In this document: one piece after another, positions 1-8,129 of the stretch | Layout of the letters: every line of letters begins with the position of its first letter | Position numbering within the stretch: the first letter of the stretch is position 1 | Origin: Nostoc sp. CMAA1605 | GTDB taxonomy: Bacteria; Cyanobacteriota; Cyanobacteriia; Cyanobacteriales; Nostocaceae | Reading direction: 5' to 3' | DNA: 64,000 nt | NCBI RefSeq assembly: GCF_021596505.1 | Contig: NZ_PJIZ01000015.1 | Location: 1 to 64,000 of the forward strand | The notes under the pieces: generated by a model | Seen by the model: the letters and a program-made list of their open reading frames with translations, nothing else | The model's database searches: none | Told to the model about the DNA's origin: nothing | Made by a program: the position numbers and the translations under genes

Positions 1-46
1 TGAGGAAATGAGCAACATAACACCAATTCTCCAAAATTGAGCAACT

Positions 47-150
47 GTTGCTGAATCAAAGTATGAAATGCCAGCAATACCTTTCTTTTCCTTTGTTCCT
101 TCGCGCCTTTGCGCCTTTGCGTGAGACAATTCATATTCTCAATCAGCAAC
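47..150. repeat. 104-bp MITE-like element, copy A
   Basis: The element begins GTTGCTGAATCAAAG and ends CTCAATCAGCAAC, so its ends are imperfect inverted repeats. The middle holds a run of GCGCCTTTGCG units. A second copy of the same 104-bp length lies inverted at 56804-56907. It sits just upstream of the TfuA-like gene. No coding capacity, so a non-autonomous mobile repeat is inferred. Confidence 0.7.
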
Positions 151-225
151 GCAGAATTTTGAATTGGTATAACTTGTCAGCTTTTGCCCTCTAACTCTTA
201 GCTTTGTTTGTCAGTATCTATCAAC

Positions 226-1860
226 ATGGACTCGATGGCTTTAGAACCTAGTCAGATTTTCATCTATCTTGGCCCGACTCTCTCAGTTACCCAAGCTAGT
301 CAAATTTTACCAGCCCGTTACCTTGCTCCTGTCCGTTGTGGTGATATTCTGGCTTGCTTGCGGTTGCAACCTCGTGTGATTGCGATTATTGATGGTTTTT
401 TTGATCGCAATGCTTCAGTGTGGCATAAAGAAATTCTTTGGGCGATCGCCGCAGGGGTACGGGTGTTTGGCGCAAGTAGTATGGGCGCACTCCGAGCTAC
501 TGAACTAGAAACCTTTGGTATGGAGGGCTTTGGGGAAATTTTTACTGCTTATCGAGATGGTAAGTATATCGGGGACGATGAGGTGGCGATTTTACATAGC
601 AATGCAACATCCCAATACAAACCCTTGACGGATGCTTTAGTTAACATTCGCGCCACAGTTAACCATGCGGTGTCCCAAAACATTCTTGAGCCAGCGATCG
701 CCAATTTAATTATCAATTGTGCTAAAAAGCAATTCTTCAGTCAACGATATTTGCGCCAAGCAGTGGCCGATGCTGAGGCACTGGGGGGTGATGCCAAAGT
801 TTTAGCTCATTTTGGGGATTTTGTCGAAAATGGTGGCTATGTAGACCAAAAAAAATTGGATGCCATTGGACTGCTGAAACATCTGGTAACGATGGTTGGG
901 GAAAGTCTTGAGCAGAATCAGGTCAACTTTCAACTCAGCAAGTCAATGTTTATAGAGGAACTCCAGGCTAGAGTAGCCATCCGTCCCCTAGCAAAAGCAT
1001 ATTCTTGGCTACCTCTAACGGAAAAAGTCTGTCAAAAAGCCCGATTGCTGGGCAGAGTTTACATTCAGTTACGTAATTTGGCTGGATTAATGCGATGGTG
1101 TGATGCTATAGCTCAAAGTCAAAATCTGCTACCCCTAAATGTGAATTTAGCTGAAGTGAATGTTATTTCAGATGAGTTAGAACCCGCTTTAGGAGAACGT
1201 TGGGGACGAATTCAAGCATTGCTGAAAATTTATAGTGAAGATGATGGATTTCACCAACAGGTTGAGCAACTACATGGATTTATTCTGACGATGGTTGGTA
1301 AAAATCTTTCTGTGGAAGAGGAAGAAAATCAAACTCAATCAGTATTAGTAAGTTGTGAGCGGCAATTGTACCGTTTGGTTGCGACTCTCTGGACTTTAGC
1401 AGAACGGACTCACAGCGAGTCTGAGGTAAATTTAAGACCTAGTATTGTGCAAAAAGTTACCCAAAATTTTTTACAACAACAGGGAGTGACTAACGAGGCT
1501 GAATTAGAGACTTGGCTGGAGAATAAAGGCTTGAGTGCAACTGAATTTTCGCAGATGATGACAGCGATCGCCCGCTTAGAGGGATTTGTGAATGTACCCC
1601 GATGGTGGGGTCGAGGGATGAGCGAATATTTCTCTGTTACTGAGTGTTTTCTGGCCGATGCCTTAAAGTTATCTGGGTTTTACAGCATTTTAAGCAAAAC
1701 AGTACAGTCAATTGCCCAAGTTGAGCTAGAGGAAACTGAACTGAGAGATTTTTATCAACTCAATGCTTTTCCCCCAGTATGTAACAGCACCCAAGTAGCT
1801 TTTTGGTTAGATTTTAGTGAACCAGAAGATTTTGTCACGTCGCTTCTCTCTGAATTTTGA
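226..1860 (+). CDS. TfuA-domain protein with long helical C-terminal extension (RiPP maturation)
   Basis: Residues ~8-225 match the TfuA family: IFIYLGPTLS, an IIDGFF segment, then VFGASSMGALRA and GDDEVAI. Known TfuA proteins partner YcaO enzymes in peptide thioamidation or azoline formation, so a RiPP role is inferred. The remaining ~320 residues are unusual for TfuA and mostly helical. Near residues 420-470 there is a stretch (TWLENKGLSATEFSQMM) resembling the foldase-like tail of the metallo-beta-lactamase-fold protein at 6372. ATG 226 was preferred over TTG 208; ATG 235 is also possible. It converges on the halogenase fusion with a 14-bp gap. No YcaO is visible in the window; one may lie to the left. 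Confidence 0.75.
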   Translation: MDSMALEPSQIFIYLGPTLSVTQASQILPARYLAPVRCGDILACLRLQPRVIAIIDGFFDRNASVWHKEILWAIAAGVRVFGASSMGALRATELETFGMEGFGEIFTAYRDGKYIGDDEVAILHSNATSQYKPLTDALVNIRATVNHAVSQNILEPAIANLIINCAKKQFFSQRYLRQAVADAEALGGDAKVLAHFGDFVENGGYVDQKKLDAIGLLKHLVTMVGESLEQNQVNFQLSKSMFIEELQARVAIRPLAKAYSWLPLTEKVCQKARLLGRVYIQLRNLAGLMRWCDAIAQSQNLLPLNVNLAEVNVISDELEPALGERWGRIQALLKIYSEDDGFHQQVEQLHGFILTMVGKNLSVEEEENQTQSVLVSCERQLYRLVATLWTLAERTHSESEVNLRPSIVQKVTQNFLQQQGVTNEAELETWLENKGLSATEFSQMMTAIARLEGFVNVPRWWGRGMSEYFSVTECFLADALKLSGFYSILSKTVQSIAQVELEETELRDFYQLNAFPPVCNSTQVAFWLDFSEPEDFVTSLLSEF

Positions 1861-1874
1861 ATTTTGAATTGATA

Positions 1875-4535
1875 TTAAGCTGGTAGCCAGGTGTGTAACC
1901 AACTATCTCGACGCTGGGCAAAGTCATACAGCAAATCTGGTCTTGTTTCCCGCAAGCATTTGAGGGCTTCGTGTTGAGACATGGCGGTTTTAGCCAGTCC
2001 TTGAAGAATTGCCATTTGGCGTTTCCAGGTGGCTGCATCTTCTACCTGTTCTACAAAGCGTGTGGGTACTTGTTGTCCAACTAATAAAGTGTCATAGGAG
2101 TGATCATCCGAGAAAAATTCTGGTGGATGCAGTGTATAAAATAGGGAATTTCGGTAAGACAGAGGTGCGCGTTCTTGATACAACGCTAGACGTTCTGCTG
2201 CACCAGAAATATCTGTGTCTTTATTGGCTGCTTCCCAGAAGGGGGTAGAGAGACGGTGATTAAATTTGTAGTGAATTCCCAAAAACCAGCGTAGCGCGTC
2301 CCAACGTTCATTAATTTTGCGATTGAGTGTAGATTTAATCGCCTCATCTCTTTTGGAAGCTGGTAGGTTATTCATCAGAAGTTCTAATTCCAGCACAATC
2401 ATATGTAGTGCTGTTGATTCTAAGGGTTCGACAAAACCATAGGAATTACCGATCGCTACAACATTACCACGCCAAAAATGCTCATGTCGTCCAGAGCGAA
2501 ACTTCACTACCCAAGGTTCACTCATCCCTGGATTTTTCGCCCGCATTTCTGTTACTGCTTGATCCACACTACAGAATGCAGATGAAAACACATAGCCTCG
2601 ATGGTCGGCATCTTCAAAGGGTATATTCCAACACCAACCATTATTCATGGTTTCCGCTAGGGTGTAAGGTTTGATAGTGCCGTTATGGGGAACAGTGGCG
2701 GCGATCGCCTGATCAGTGAAGAGTGTATCCTGATAACTGACGAATTTTGAACCAAGTTTCTGCTCTAGTAAGAAGGAACGAAAGCCAGAACAATCAATAT
2801 ACAAATCGTAAGCGAGTTTGCGCCCATCGTCGGTGATTAAATGGGTGATGTTTTCGCCATCAGCAGCAAGTTGAGCATCACAAATCTGCACATCTAAATG
2901 TTCAATCCCAGATGCTAAGGCTTCTTCCTTGAGATAGCCAATGAACCGCCGATTATCTAGGTGATAAGCCCAGCGCACCAGATGTAGTAATGATAACGGC
3001 TTACCATCACCCCGATCAAAAATAGGGGCGCGATCGCTACTCATTAACATTGCCCCCAAGGACTGATTATTCAACGTGGCATCATAGAGGACTGATTCTA
3101 GCAAGCGTCCCCGTTGAAAGGGAAATGTAAAATCGTAATCACCTGGTAGTCCCCATTGAAACTTAATGCCCAATTTCCAGGTAGGCGCAACCCGCCGATA
3201 AAAATCAACGATGTCCAACCCTAAAAAGCGGGGACTATGGAGGAATTTCACCAGTTCAGGGGTTGTGGCTTCCCCCACACCAATGACTGGGATGGCACTC
3301 GATTCCAGCAATGTCACTTTAATATCGGGATGGAAGGCACGAAAAGCCAAAGCTGTTAAATATCCTGCCGTACCACCACCTAAAATTCCTACTGTTTGGT
3401 AACTATCGGCGGCTGGACGGATATTAGCTTGCAGGGGATTAGGCCAAATTCTACCGATTTCCTCAGCCGCAGCTGCGATCGCACTTCGTTCTAACACTCC
3501 CAACGGTGCATCTAATTGGGGTGTACACTCTTGACATTCACCACTAGGAAACAGCCTTTTGACAATGCGATCGCCCTGACGATTAATTTTGACAACGCTA
3601 GTAGCGCGAGTTGGGGTGAAAGTAGCCAAAACTGCGATCGCTTCTTCAATACAAGTCTGGGCTATGGATGGGAAGGGTGTAGGGGTGTAGGGGTGTGGGG
3701 GTGTGGGGGAAAGAATAGGGGTTGACAGGTGCGGCAAGATATCTTTTAAAACGGAGGGAATCGCTTCCAAGGTGACGACTCGACAACCAAAACAAGCGGT
3801 TACACCTTTAATCACTGTGGGGCCGATGAGTGCTGTGTCTGGGGAAGCCGTGACAAATAAACACGGTTTCCCAGTGGTTAAGGCTGATTGATTGACATCG
3901 AAAAGGGCTTGATATGGCACACCTTCCAATGCACAGATAATAAAGTCAAATTCTGCTAAAATTTCACAGAGTTGAGCAACAGTCACAGCGTCTACATTAT
4001 TGTGGGGTACTGTGAAAGAGCCGTTAAAAATTATCCGTTCTTGCTGGAAAGTAACGAATTCTGGCGTTTTACAGGAAGCGAAATCTGTAAGGTTTAAAGC
4101 ACGACAGTTTTGAAACCCTGCGTCAGTAAAACTGTGAGTGAGAGTATCTAGTAATTGGTGATTGCCTAAAATAGCGATCGCTTTTTGCTTGATATCATCG
4201 GGGACTGTGGGCAATTTCCAGCCTTGATTTTGGGGTGTGACTTCAGTTGTCTGCGATTCCTCTAAGATATGCAGTTGAGTTAAAGCGGAAAGAATTTCCT
4301 GTAGGTAGTGGCGATGATATTTATTTGCTAGTTCAGCATAAATTGCTTCTAGGGTTTGCACGCCATCAATTAGTGTGAGTAACTCGCGGATAGTATCGGG
4401 CTGAATGCCTTCGAGGGCGAATACATCATTATCTACCCAACTACACACCTCACCCGCCGGATTGAGGAGTAAATGAGCATTGGGATTAATGCGAGGTACT
4501 GAGGGAATAGTATTTACGAACTCAGCCATTGACAT
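1875..4535 (-). CDS. Leader-binding / E1-like / flavin-dependent halogenase fusion protein (886 aa)
   Basis: Three parts are visible. Residues ~1-95 look like the winged-helix leader-peptide-binding region (RRE) of TOMM partner proteins. Residues ~110-350 form an E1/ThiF-like domain with the hallmark IGPTVIKGVTACFGC and a later ECQEC; these two CxxC pairs could bind zinc. Residues ~385-886 are a flavin-dependent tryptophan-halogenase-type enzyme: GGGTAGYLTALAF for FAD, GVGEATTP, WKLGIKF carrying the expected catalytic Lys, WCWNIP, and FVEPLEST with the catalytic Glu. The fusion implies that the protein binds a precursor leader and halogenates its core. A Pro/Thr-rich linker near residue 280 is encoded by a STRR repeat. 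The start overlaps the upstream halogenase end by 22 bp, with AAGGAAAGGA ahead of the ATG. It was probably assembled from separate genes; substrate unknown. Confidence 0.82.
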   Translation of the reverse strand: MSMAEFVNTIPSVPRINPNAHLLLNPAGEVCSWVDNDVFALEGIQPDTIRELLTLIDGVQTLEAIYAELANKYHRHYLQEILSALTQLHILEESQTTEVTPQNQGWKLPTVPDDIKQKAIAILGNHQLLDTLTHSFTDAGFQNCRALNLTDFASCKTPEFVTFQQERIIFNGSFTVPHNNVDAVTVAQLCEILAEFDFIICALEGVPYQALFDVNQSALTTGKPCLFVTASPDTALIGPTVIKGVTACFGCRVVTLEAIPSVLKDILPHLSTPILSPTPPHPYTPTPFPSIAQTCIEEAIAVLATFTPTRATSVVKINRQGDRIVKRLFPSGECQECTPQLDAPLGVLERSAIAAAAEEIGRIWPNPLQANIRPAADSYQTVGILGGGTAGYLTALAFRAFHPDIKVTLLESSAIPVIGVGEATTPELVKFLHSPRFLGLDIVDFYRRVAPTWKLGIKFQWGLPGDYDFTFPFQRGRLLESVLYDATLNNQSLGAMLMSSDRAPIFDRGDGKPLSLLHLVRWAYHLDNRRFIGYLKEEALASGIEHLDVQICDAQLAADGENITHLITDDGRKLAYDLYIDCSGFRSFLLEQKLGSKFVSYQDTLFTDQAIAATVPHNGTIKPYTLAETMNNGWCWNIPFEDADHRGYVFSSAFCSVDQAVTEMRAKNPGMSEPWVVKFRSGRHEHFWRGNVVAIGNSYGFVEPLESTALHMIVLELELLMNNLPASKRDEAIKSTLNRKINERWDALRWFLGIHYKFNHRLSTPFWEAANKDTDISGAAERLALYQERAPLSYRNSLFYTLHPPEFFSDDHSYDTLLVGQQVPTRFVEQVEDAATWKRQMAILQGLAKTAMSQHEALKCLRETRPDLLYDFAQRRDSWLHTWLPA
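3675..3710. repeat. GGGTGTAGG-type STRR repeat inside coding sequence
   Basis: Tandem GGTGTAGG/GGTGTGGG units lie in frame inside the halogenase fusion gene and encode a PTPPHPYTPTP stretch on the minus strand. The same ACCCCCAC-type repeat interrupts the LanB-like gene near 9645-9676 and lies between genes elsewhere in the window. Here it falls in the linker between the E1-like and halogenase domains, which explains how it is tolerated. Confidence 0.8.
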
Positions 4536-6016
4536 TTCCTTTCCTTCACAACCTGAATTGCCTCATGAATTGATAAGGCGTTGTCACAATTTTTCATGAA
4601 ATAGTTTTTGACTTGTCGCCAATAATCTAAATCCAGGGTTTCATGTTTGTTTTGATACTTTGTTGCTACCCGTTGACCCATCAGTAGATTCAGATAACCG
4701 TTATACCCAAAAACACTATTAGGGCGGAGGAGAATTTGACCTATGGGTGACGGCCCATTGTTTTGAAAAAAGTCTACGATCGCGGCTGCTTCACCAATAT
4801 CAGTGTGCTGTTGACAGTGTTGCCAAAATTCCGATTCTACATAGTGATTGAACTTAAAGTGAATCGATAAAAAGTCACGAATATCATCCCATTTTTGAGC
4901 GATCGCCCGATTTGCCAAATTAATTAACGCTGGGGTGGGTCGTTGGTCTGAATCAATTAATACATCGCATACACATTTAATGGTTTCGCCAATCATGTGT
5001 AATCCCGTTGATTCTAGGGGTTCTACAAAACCTGACGCATTACCCACTGCGACAACATTCTTCACCCAAAATCGTTGATGTCGTCCTGATTTAAACCTAA
5101 TCTGACTAAAATCATCCCTCATCAGGGGATTTTTCTGTCTCATCTCTTGCAGTGCTGCCTCATCACTGATAAAAGCAGATGAATAGACATAGCCACGATT
5201 GACACGATCCTGTAAATCAATTTGCCAACACCATCCCGCCTGCATAGTTTCGGCTGTGGTGAAAGGATAGATCGAATCATCTCGCATCCATGTGCCTGTG
5301 ACGGCAGAATCACAGAATAAGCTAGTAGCGAAACTGCAAAAAGGTTCTTGGAGAATTTCCCCTAACAACGTAGAACGAAACCCAGAACAATCAATAAACA
5401 AATCACCAGTTACACTTGTTCCATCTTGCAAGCATAGTTGGTGAATATCGCCATTTTCTGCAACTGTAATATCTACAACAGGCTGATCAATAATCTTAAT
5501 GCCAAGTTCTAAAGCTAGCCTTTCTAGATACGCCACAAAACTAGAATTTTCAATATGGTAGCCAAAGCGTTCATCAATGACAAATTCCCCATCTTGGCGA
5601 CGGAAGCAAGGCGATTTATACTGCTCCATCAACAGAGAGTAAATACTAGAGTCTGTTGTGGAGTCTAGACAATAATAAGCCGTGCTTTTTTGCAAAACAG
5701 CCAATTTATCAGCCAAATGAGTCACAAAAGGATAGTTGAAGTGAGACTGGCTAGGATCACCCCAAATAAACTTAATTCCCAATTTCCAAACGGGTTGGGT
5801 TTCCTCGTAAAATTGCTCACGATTTAATCCTAGATACTGATGGAGAAACCAAGGTATCCAAGCGGTAGTTGCTTCACCAACTCCAATAATGGGGATTGTT
5901 TTGGAATGAACTACCACCACGTTTAAAAATGGCATTTTGAATTTGAGAGCTAAAGCAGATAGAAACCCTGCACTACCTCCGCCGAAAACTACAACATTTT
6001 GTATTATCTTTTCCAC
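4514..6016 (-). CDS. Flavin-dependent halogenase (tryptophan halogenase family)
   Basis: This 500-residue protein is a full-length flavin-dependent halogenase. It has the N-terminal FAD motif GGGSAGFLSALAL, GVGEATTAW, PVWKLGIKF with the conserved Lys, WCWQID (the usual WxWxIP with Asp for Pro) and FVEPLESTGLH with the conserved Glu. The family uses FADH2, oxygen and halide to chlorinate or brominate aromatic substrates. It shares the halogenase core with the downstream fusion protein but lacks leader-binding and E1-like domains. It is the first gene of a two-gene minus-strand operon, its 3' end overlapping the fusion start by 22 bp. It starts at ATG 6016 and is transcribed divergently from the gene at 6372. 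The substrate is likely the same RiPP precursor; this is inference. Confidence 0.85.
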   Translation of the reverse strand: MEKIIQNVVVFGGGSAGFLSALALKFKMPFLNVVVVHSKTIPIIGVGEATTAWIPWFLHQYLGLNREQFYEETQPVWKLGIKFIWGDPSQSHFNYPFVTHLADKLAVLQKSTAYYCLDSTTDSSIYSLLMEQYKSPCFRRQDGEFVIDERFGYHIENSSFVAYLERLALELGIKIIDQPVVDITVAENGDIHQLCLQDGTSVTGDLFIDCSGFRSTLLGEILQEPFCSFATSLFCDSAVTGTWMRDDSIYPFTTAETMQAGWCWQIDLQDRVNRGYVYSSAFISDEAALQEMRQKNPLMRDDFSQIRFKSGRHQRFWVKNVVAVGNASGFVEPLESTGLHMIGETIKCVCDVLIDSDQRPTPALINLANRAIAQKWDDIRDFLSIHFKFNHYVESEFWQHCQQHTDIGEAAAIVDFFQNNGPSPIGQILLRPNSVFGYNGYLNLLMGQRVATKYQNKHETLDLDYWRQVKNYFMKNCDNALSIHEAIQVVKERKCQWLSS

Positions 6017-6101
6017 ATGAATAACTCAAAAATATCAACTTATTTATCAAAAATTTTTAAGAAAAGTAGACAATTTTTGATGTCTATGTATTCATATCAG
6101 A

Positions 6102-6181
6102 CTGACATTTGAGAAGAGAGCTAAATATAGCATAAATAAATATTTTTGCTATAACTTCATCTCACTCAATAGAAATTTTAG
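6102..6181. promoter_or_regulatory. Conserved divergent-promoter motif, copy 1
   Basis: The 355-bp gap between the halogenase (minus) and the gene at 6372 (plus) holds CTGACATTTGA (6102-6112), ATAACTTCATCTCACTCA (6151-6168) and AATTTTAG (6174-6181). The same three blocks recur in the same order and orientation at 20242-20292, in the divergent gap of the NHLM export genes, with one mismatch in total. This suggests a shared promoter or regulator site. The rest of the gap is AT-rich with no clear gene. Confidence 0.55.
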
Positions 6182-6371
6182 CTGCGGTTAAACACAACTT
6201 CATAACTTAAAATTCATTTACAAACGCTCTCTAATTAGATTTAGCAATTGTTTGTCACCAATCTTATCAATAGATTCTAGAATTTCTTCTTAAATTACTT
6301 AAAGATTTGTACTGTTCATGAGACAAATCGGCTAGGATTTGCTGACAGTATAAGATACGGAAATAACTATA

Positions 6372-8129
6372 ATGCGTGTCACTATCTGTGGTCATGCTGC
6401 TTTATATATCGAAACTATTGATCAACGCATCTTGCTTGATCCATGCTTTGCTAATGAGCTTGTGGGCGGGACACTTATCTACTATCCCGGTCGAGTGTTT
6501 AACTTAGATAAACTGCCCAACCTGACGGCTATAGTGGTGACTCACGGACACTTTGATCACTTTCATCGTCCCACACTGGAAAAATTGCCCCGTGAACTAC
6601 CTGTCATTACAGCCGATGAGCCAGAACTGTTGGCGCAGTTACAACAGATGGGATTTGCTGATGTGAGAGTCTGTCAACCTTGGCAAGCGATCGCCCTCGG
6701 ACAAACTCACCTGCTCCCCACGCCTTCCGACCACGAAGAACCAGAGTTTGGGTTAGTGGTGCGGGATGTGACAGGAACATTTTGGCACATGGCAGACGCA
6801 GAAGTAACGGTAGAAATTGGCGATCGCCTCACCCAAGCCTATGGTGCAATTGATCTGATTTCTACTAAGTATCAGCCAGTAGTCCGGGCTAGCATGGGCT
6901 ATCAGCATGGTATGGGGGCAACGTTTGACCGGGAAGGGGTAGTTAGTTGGTTAGAAGCAGCTTGTGCTTGCAACCCGGCTTTAATCTTCCCCTACGCTTC
7001 TGGGCTGTGTTTTAGTGGTCGTCACGCCTGGTTTAATCGTTATGCCTTCCCCTTAAGTGCAGAAGAGACGGTGCGCTTGTTGCAACGTCGCCTTGGCTCT
7101 CCAGAACGAGCAACAACGGTGCGTCCTGGTGATGTGATTGAACTTCAGGCTGGTCAGCATCCCCAGCGACATGAACAAGCAGCCGATTTCGTCCAAGTCA
7201 AGCCCTCTCCGGTATTGCGTTGGCAACCCGTCGATATCAGCACCCTCACAGGAGTACCAACACAGCAAGCACGACAGACTCTACAAACACAGCTAGAGGC
7301 ATTATTACTCACAGGAAAATTTGTCTCATGGCTGCAAAGCATAGTCAAGCATACTGATACTATTTGGGCTAAGTTTCCCTCTGAGCAGGTTGTTTGGCAA
7401 TTGGTAGTTCATGCTGGAGATGGCGAACTGTTAAACTATGCCATTGATTTTCGCTCCCAAGATTTGGCTGTAGTTTCCGGTGAACATCCAGAAGCTAACT
7501 TTTTTACCCACATAGCCGGACAAGCTCTAGCAGAGGTGATGACTGGTGCCAAACCAGGGCTAATTTTTTGGCTAGCTGGGGAGGTGCGGAGTTATGAAAA
7601 AGTAATCTGTCTCCGCAATGGTTGTTTTGCCGCTCCCCAGTGGCCGAATATACCTGAAGATTTCCCCTCAGATCCCCTGACTTACTATCTCCGTCATTTT
7701 GGGGCGGGAAACATCCCCAGTGAGCAGCTAGAGACAGCAGAAAATTCTCTAGCAAGTCCCGATGATATTCAGATTTTGACGCGTCTGGGGGAAAACGCAG
7801 GAGTCATCAGCAAAAAAGTTCTCTTGGCTTATTTGGCGGTGAAAGAAGCAGAACGTTTAGGGCTGAATATTTCTGATGCGGAAATTCAAGCCATGTCTGA
7901 CTCCTTTCGAGAGCAATTTAATTTGCAAGATAGCCAAGCAACTGAGCAATGGTTAAAGGCAGCAGGATTAAGTCTAGAAGCATACTCAGCCGTGATGCGA
8001 GACTTTACTGCTGTCCTGAAGTTAGAGCAGCATTACACTAGCGTCATTGAGCCGTGGCTGGCCAATCATCGCCGCGTGGCTACAGCTCGTTATGCGCGAT
8101 CGCATCCAGACTCAACAGACAATGAATAA
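6372..8129 (+). CDS. Metallo-beta-lactamase-fold protein with SCP2-like and foldase-like C-terminal regions
   Basis: Residues ~1-270 form a UlaG-like metallo-beta-lactamase fold, with CGHAALYIET, LLDPCF and the metal motif THGHFDHF (HxHxDH). Residues ~300-430 resemble an SCP2-like lipid-binding fold (AVVSGEHPEANFFTHIAG); this is tentative. Residues ~465-560 are helical and like the chaperone part of SurA/PpiC foldases (LLAYLAVKEAERLGLNISD), without a visible isomerase domain. A similar tail is found in the TfuA-like protein. It starts at ATG 6372 and its last 8 bp overlap the start of the LanB-like gene, so the two are probably co-translated. A role in precursor handling or hydrolysis in the RiPP pathway is inferred. 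Confidence 0.7.
   Translation: MRVTICGHAALYIETIDQRILLDPCFANELVGGTLIYYPGRVFNLDKLPNLTAIVVTHGHFDHFHRPTLEKLPRELPVITADEPELLAQLQQMGFADVRVCQPWQAIALGQTHLLPTPSDHEEPEFGLVVRDVTGTFWHMADAEVTVEIGDRLTQAYGAIDLISTKYQPVVRASMGYQHGMGATFDREGVVSWLEAACACNPALIFPYASGLCFSGRHAWFNRYAFPLSAEETVRLLQRRLGSPERATTVRPGDVIELQAGQHPQRHEQAADFVQVKPSPVLRWQPVDISTLTGVPTQQARQTLQTQLEALLLTGKFVSWLQSIVKHTDTIWAKFPSEQVVWQLVVHAGDGELLNYAIDFRSQDLAVVSGEHPEANFFTHIAGQALAEVMTGAKPGLIFWLAGEVRSYEKVICLRNGCFAAPQWPNIPEDFPSDPLTYYLRHFGAGNIPSEQLETAENSLASPDDIQILTRLGENAGVISKKVLLAYLAVKEAERLGLNISDAEIQAMSDSFREQFNLQDSQATEQWLKAAGLSLEAYSAVMRDFTAVLKLEQHYTSVIEPWLANHRRVATARYARSHPDSTDNE

Noticed and set aside
6218..6289. Minus-strand 23-codon stretch (EEILESIDKIGDKQLLNLIR) in the divergent gap, coding-like and reminiscent of a leader peptide
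   Set aside because: It is preceded at once by a stop codon and has no start codon, so it is at best a relic.
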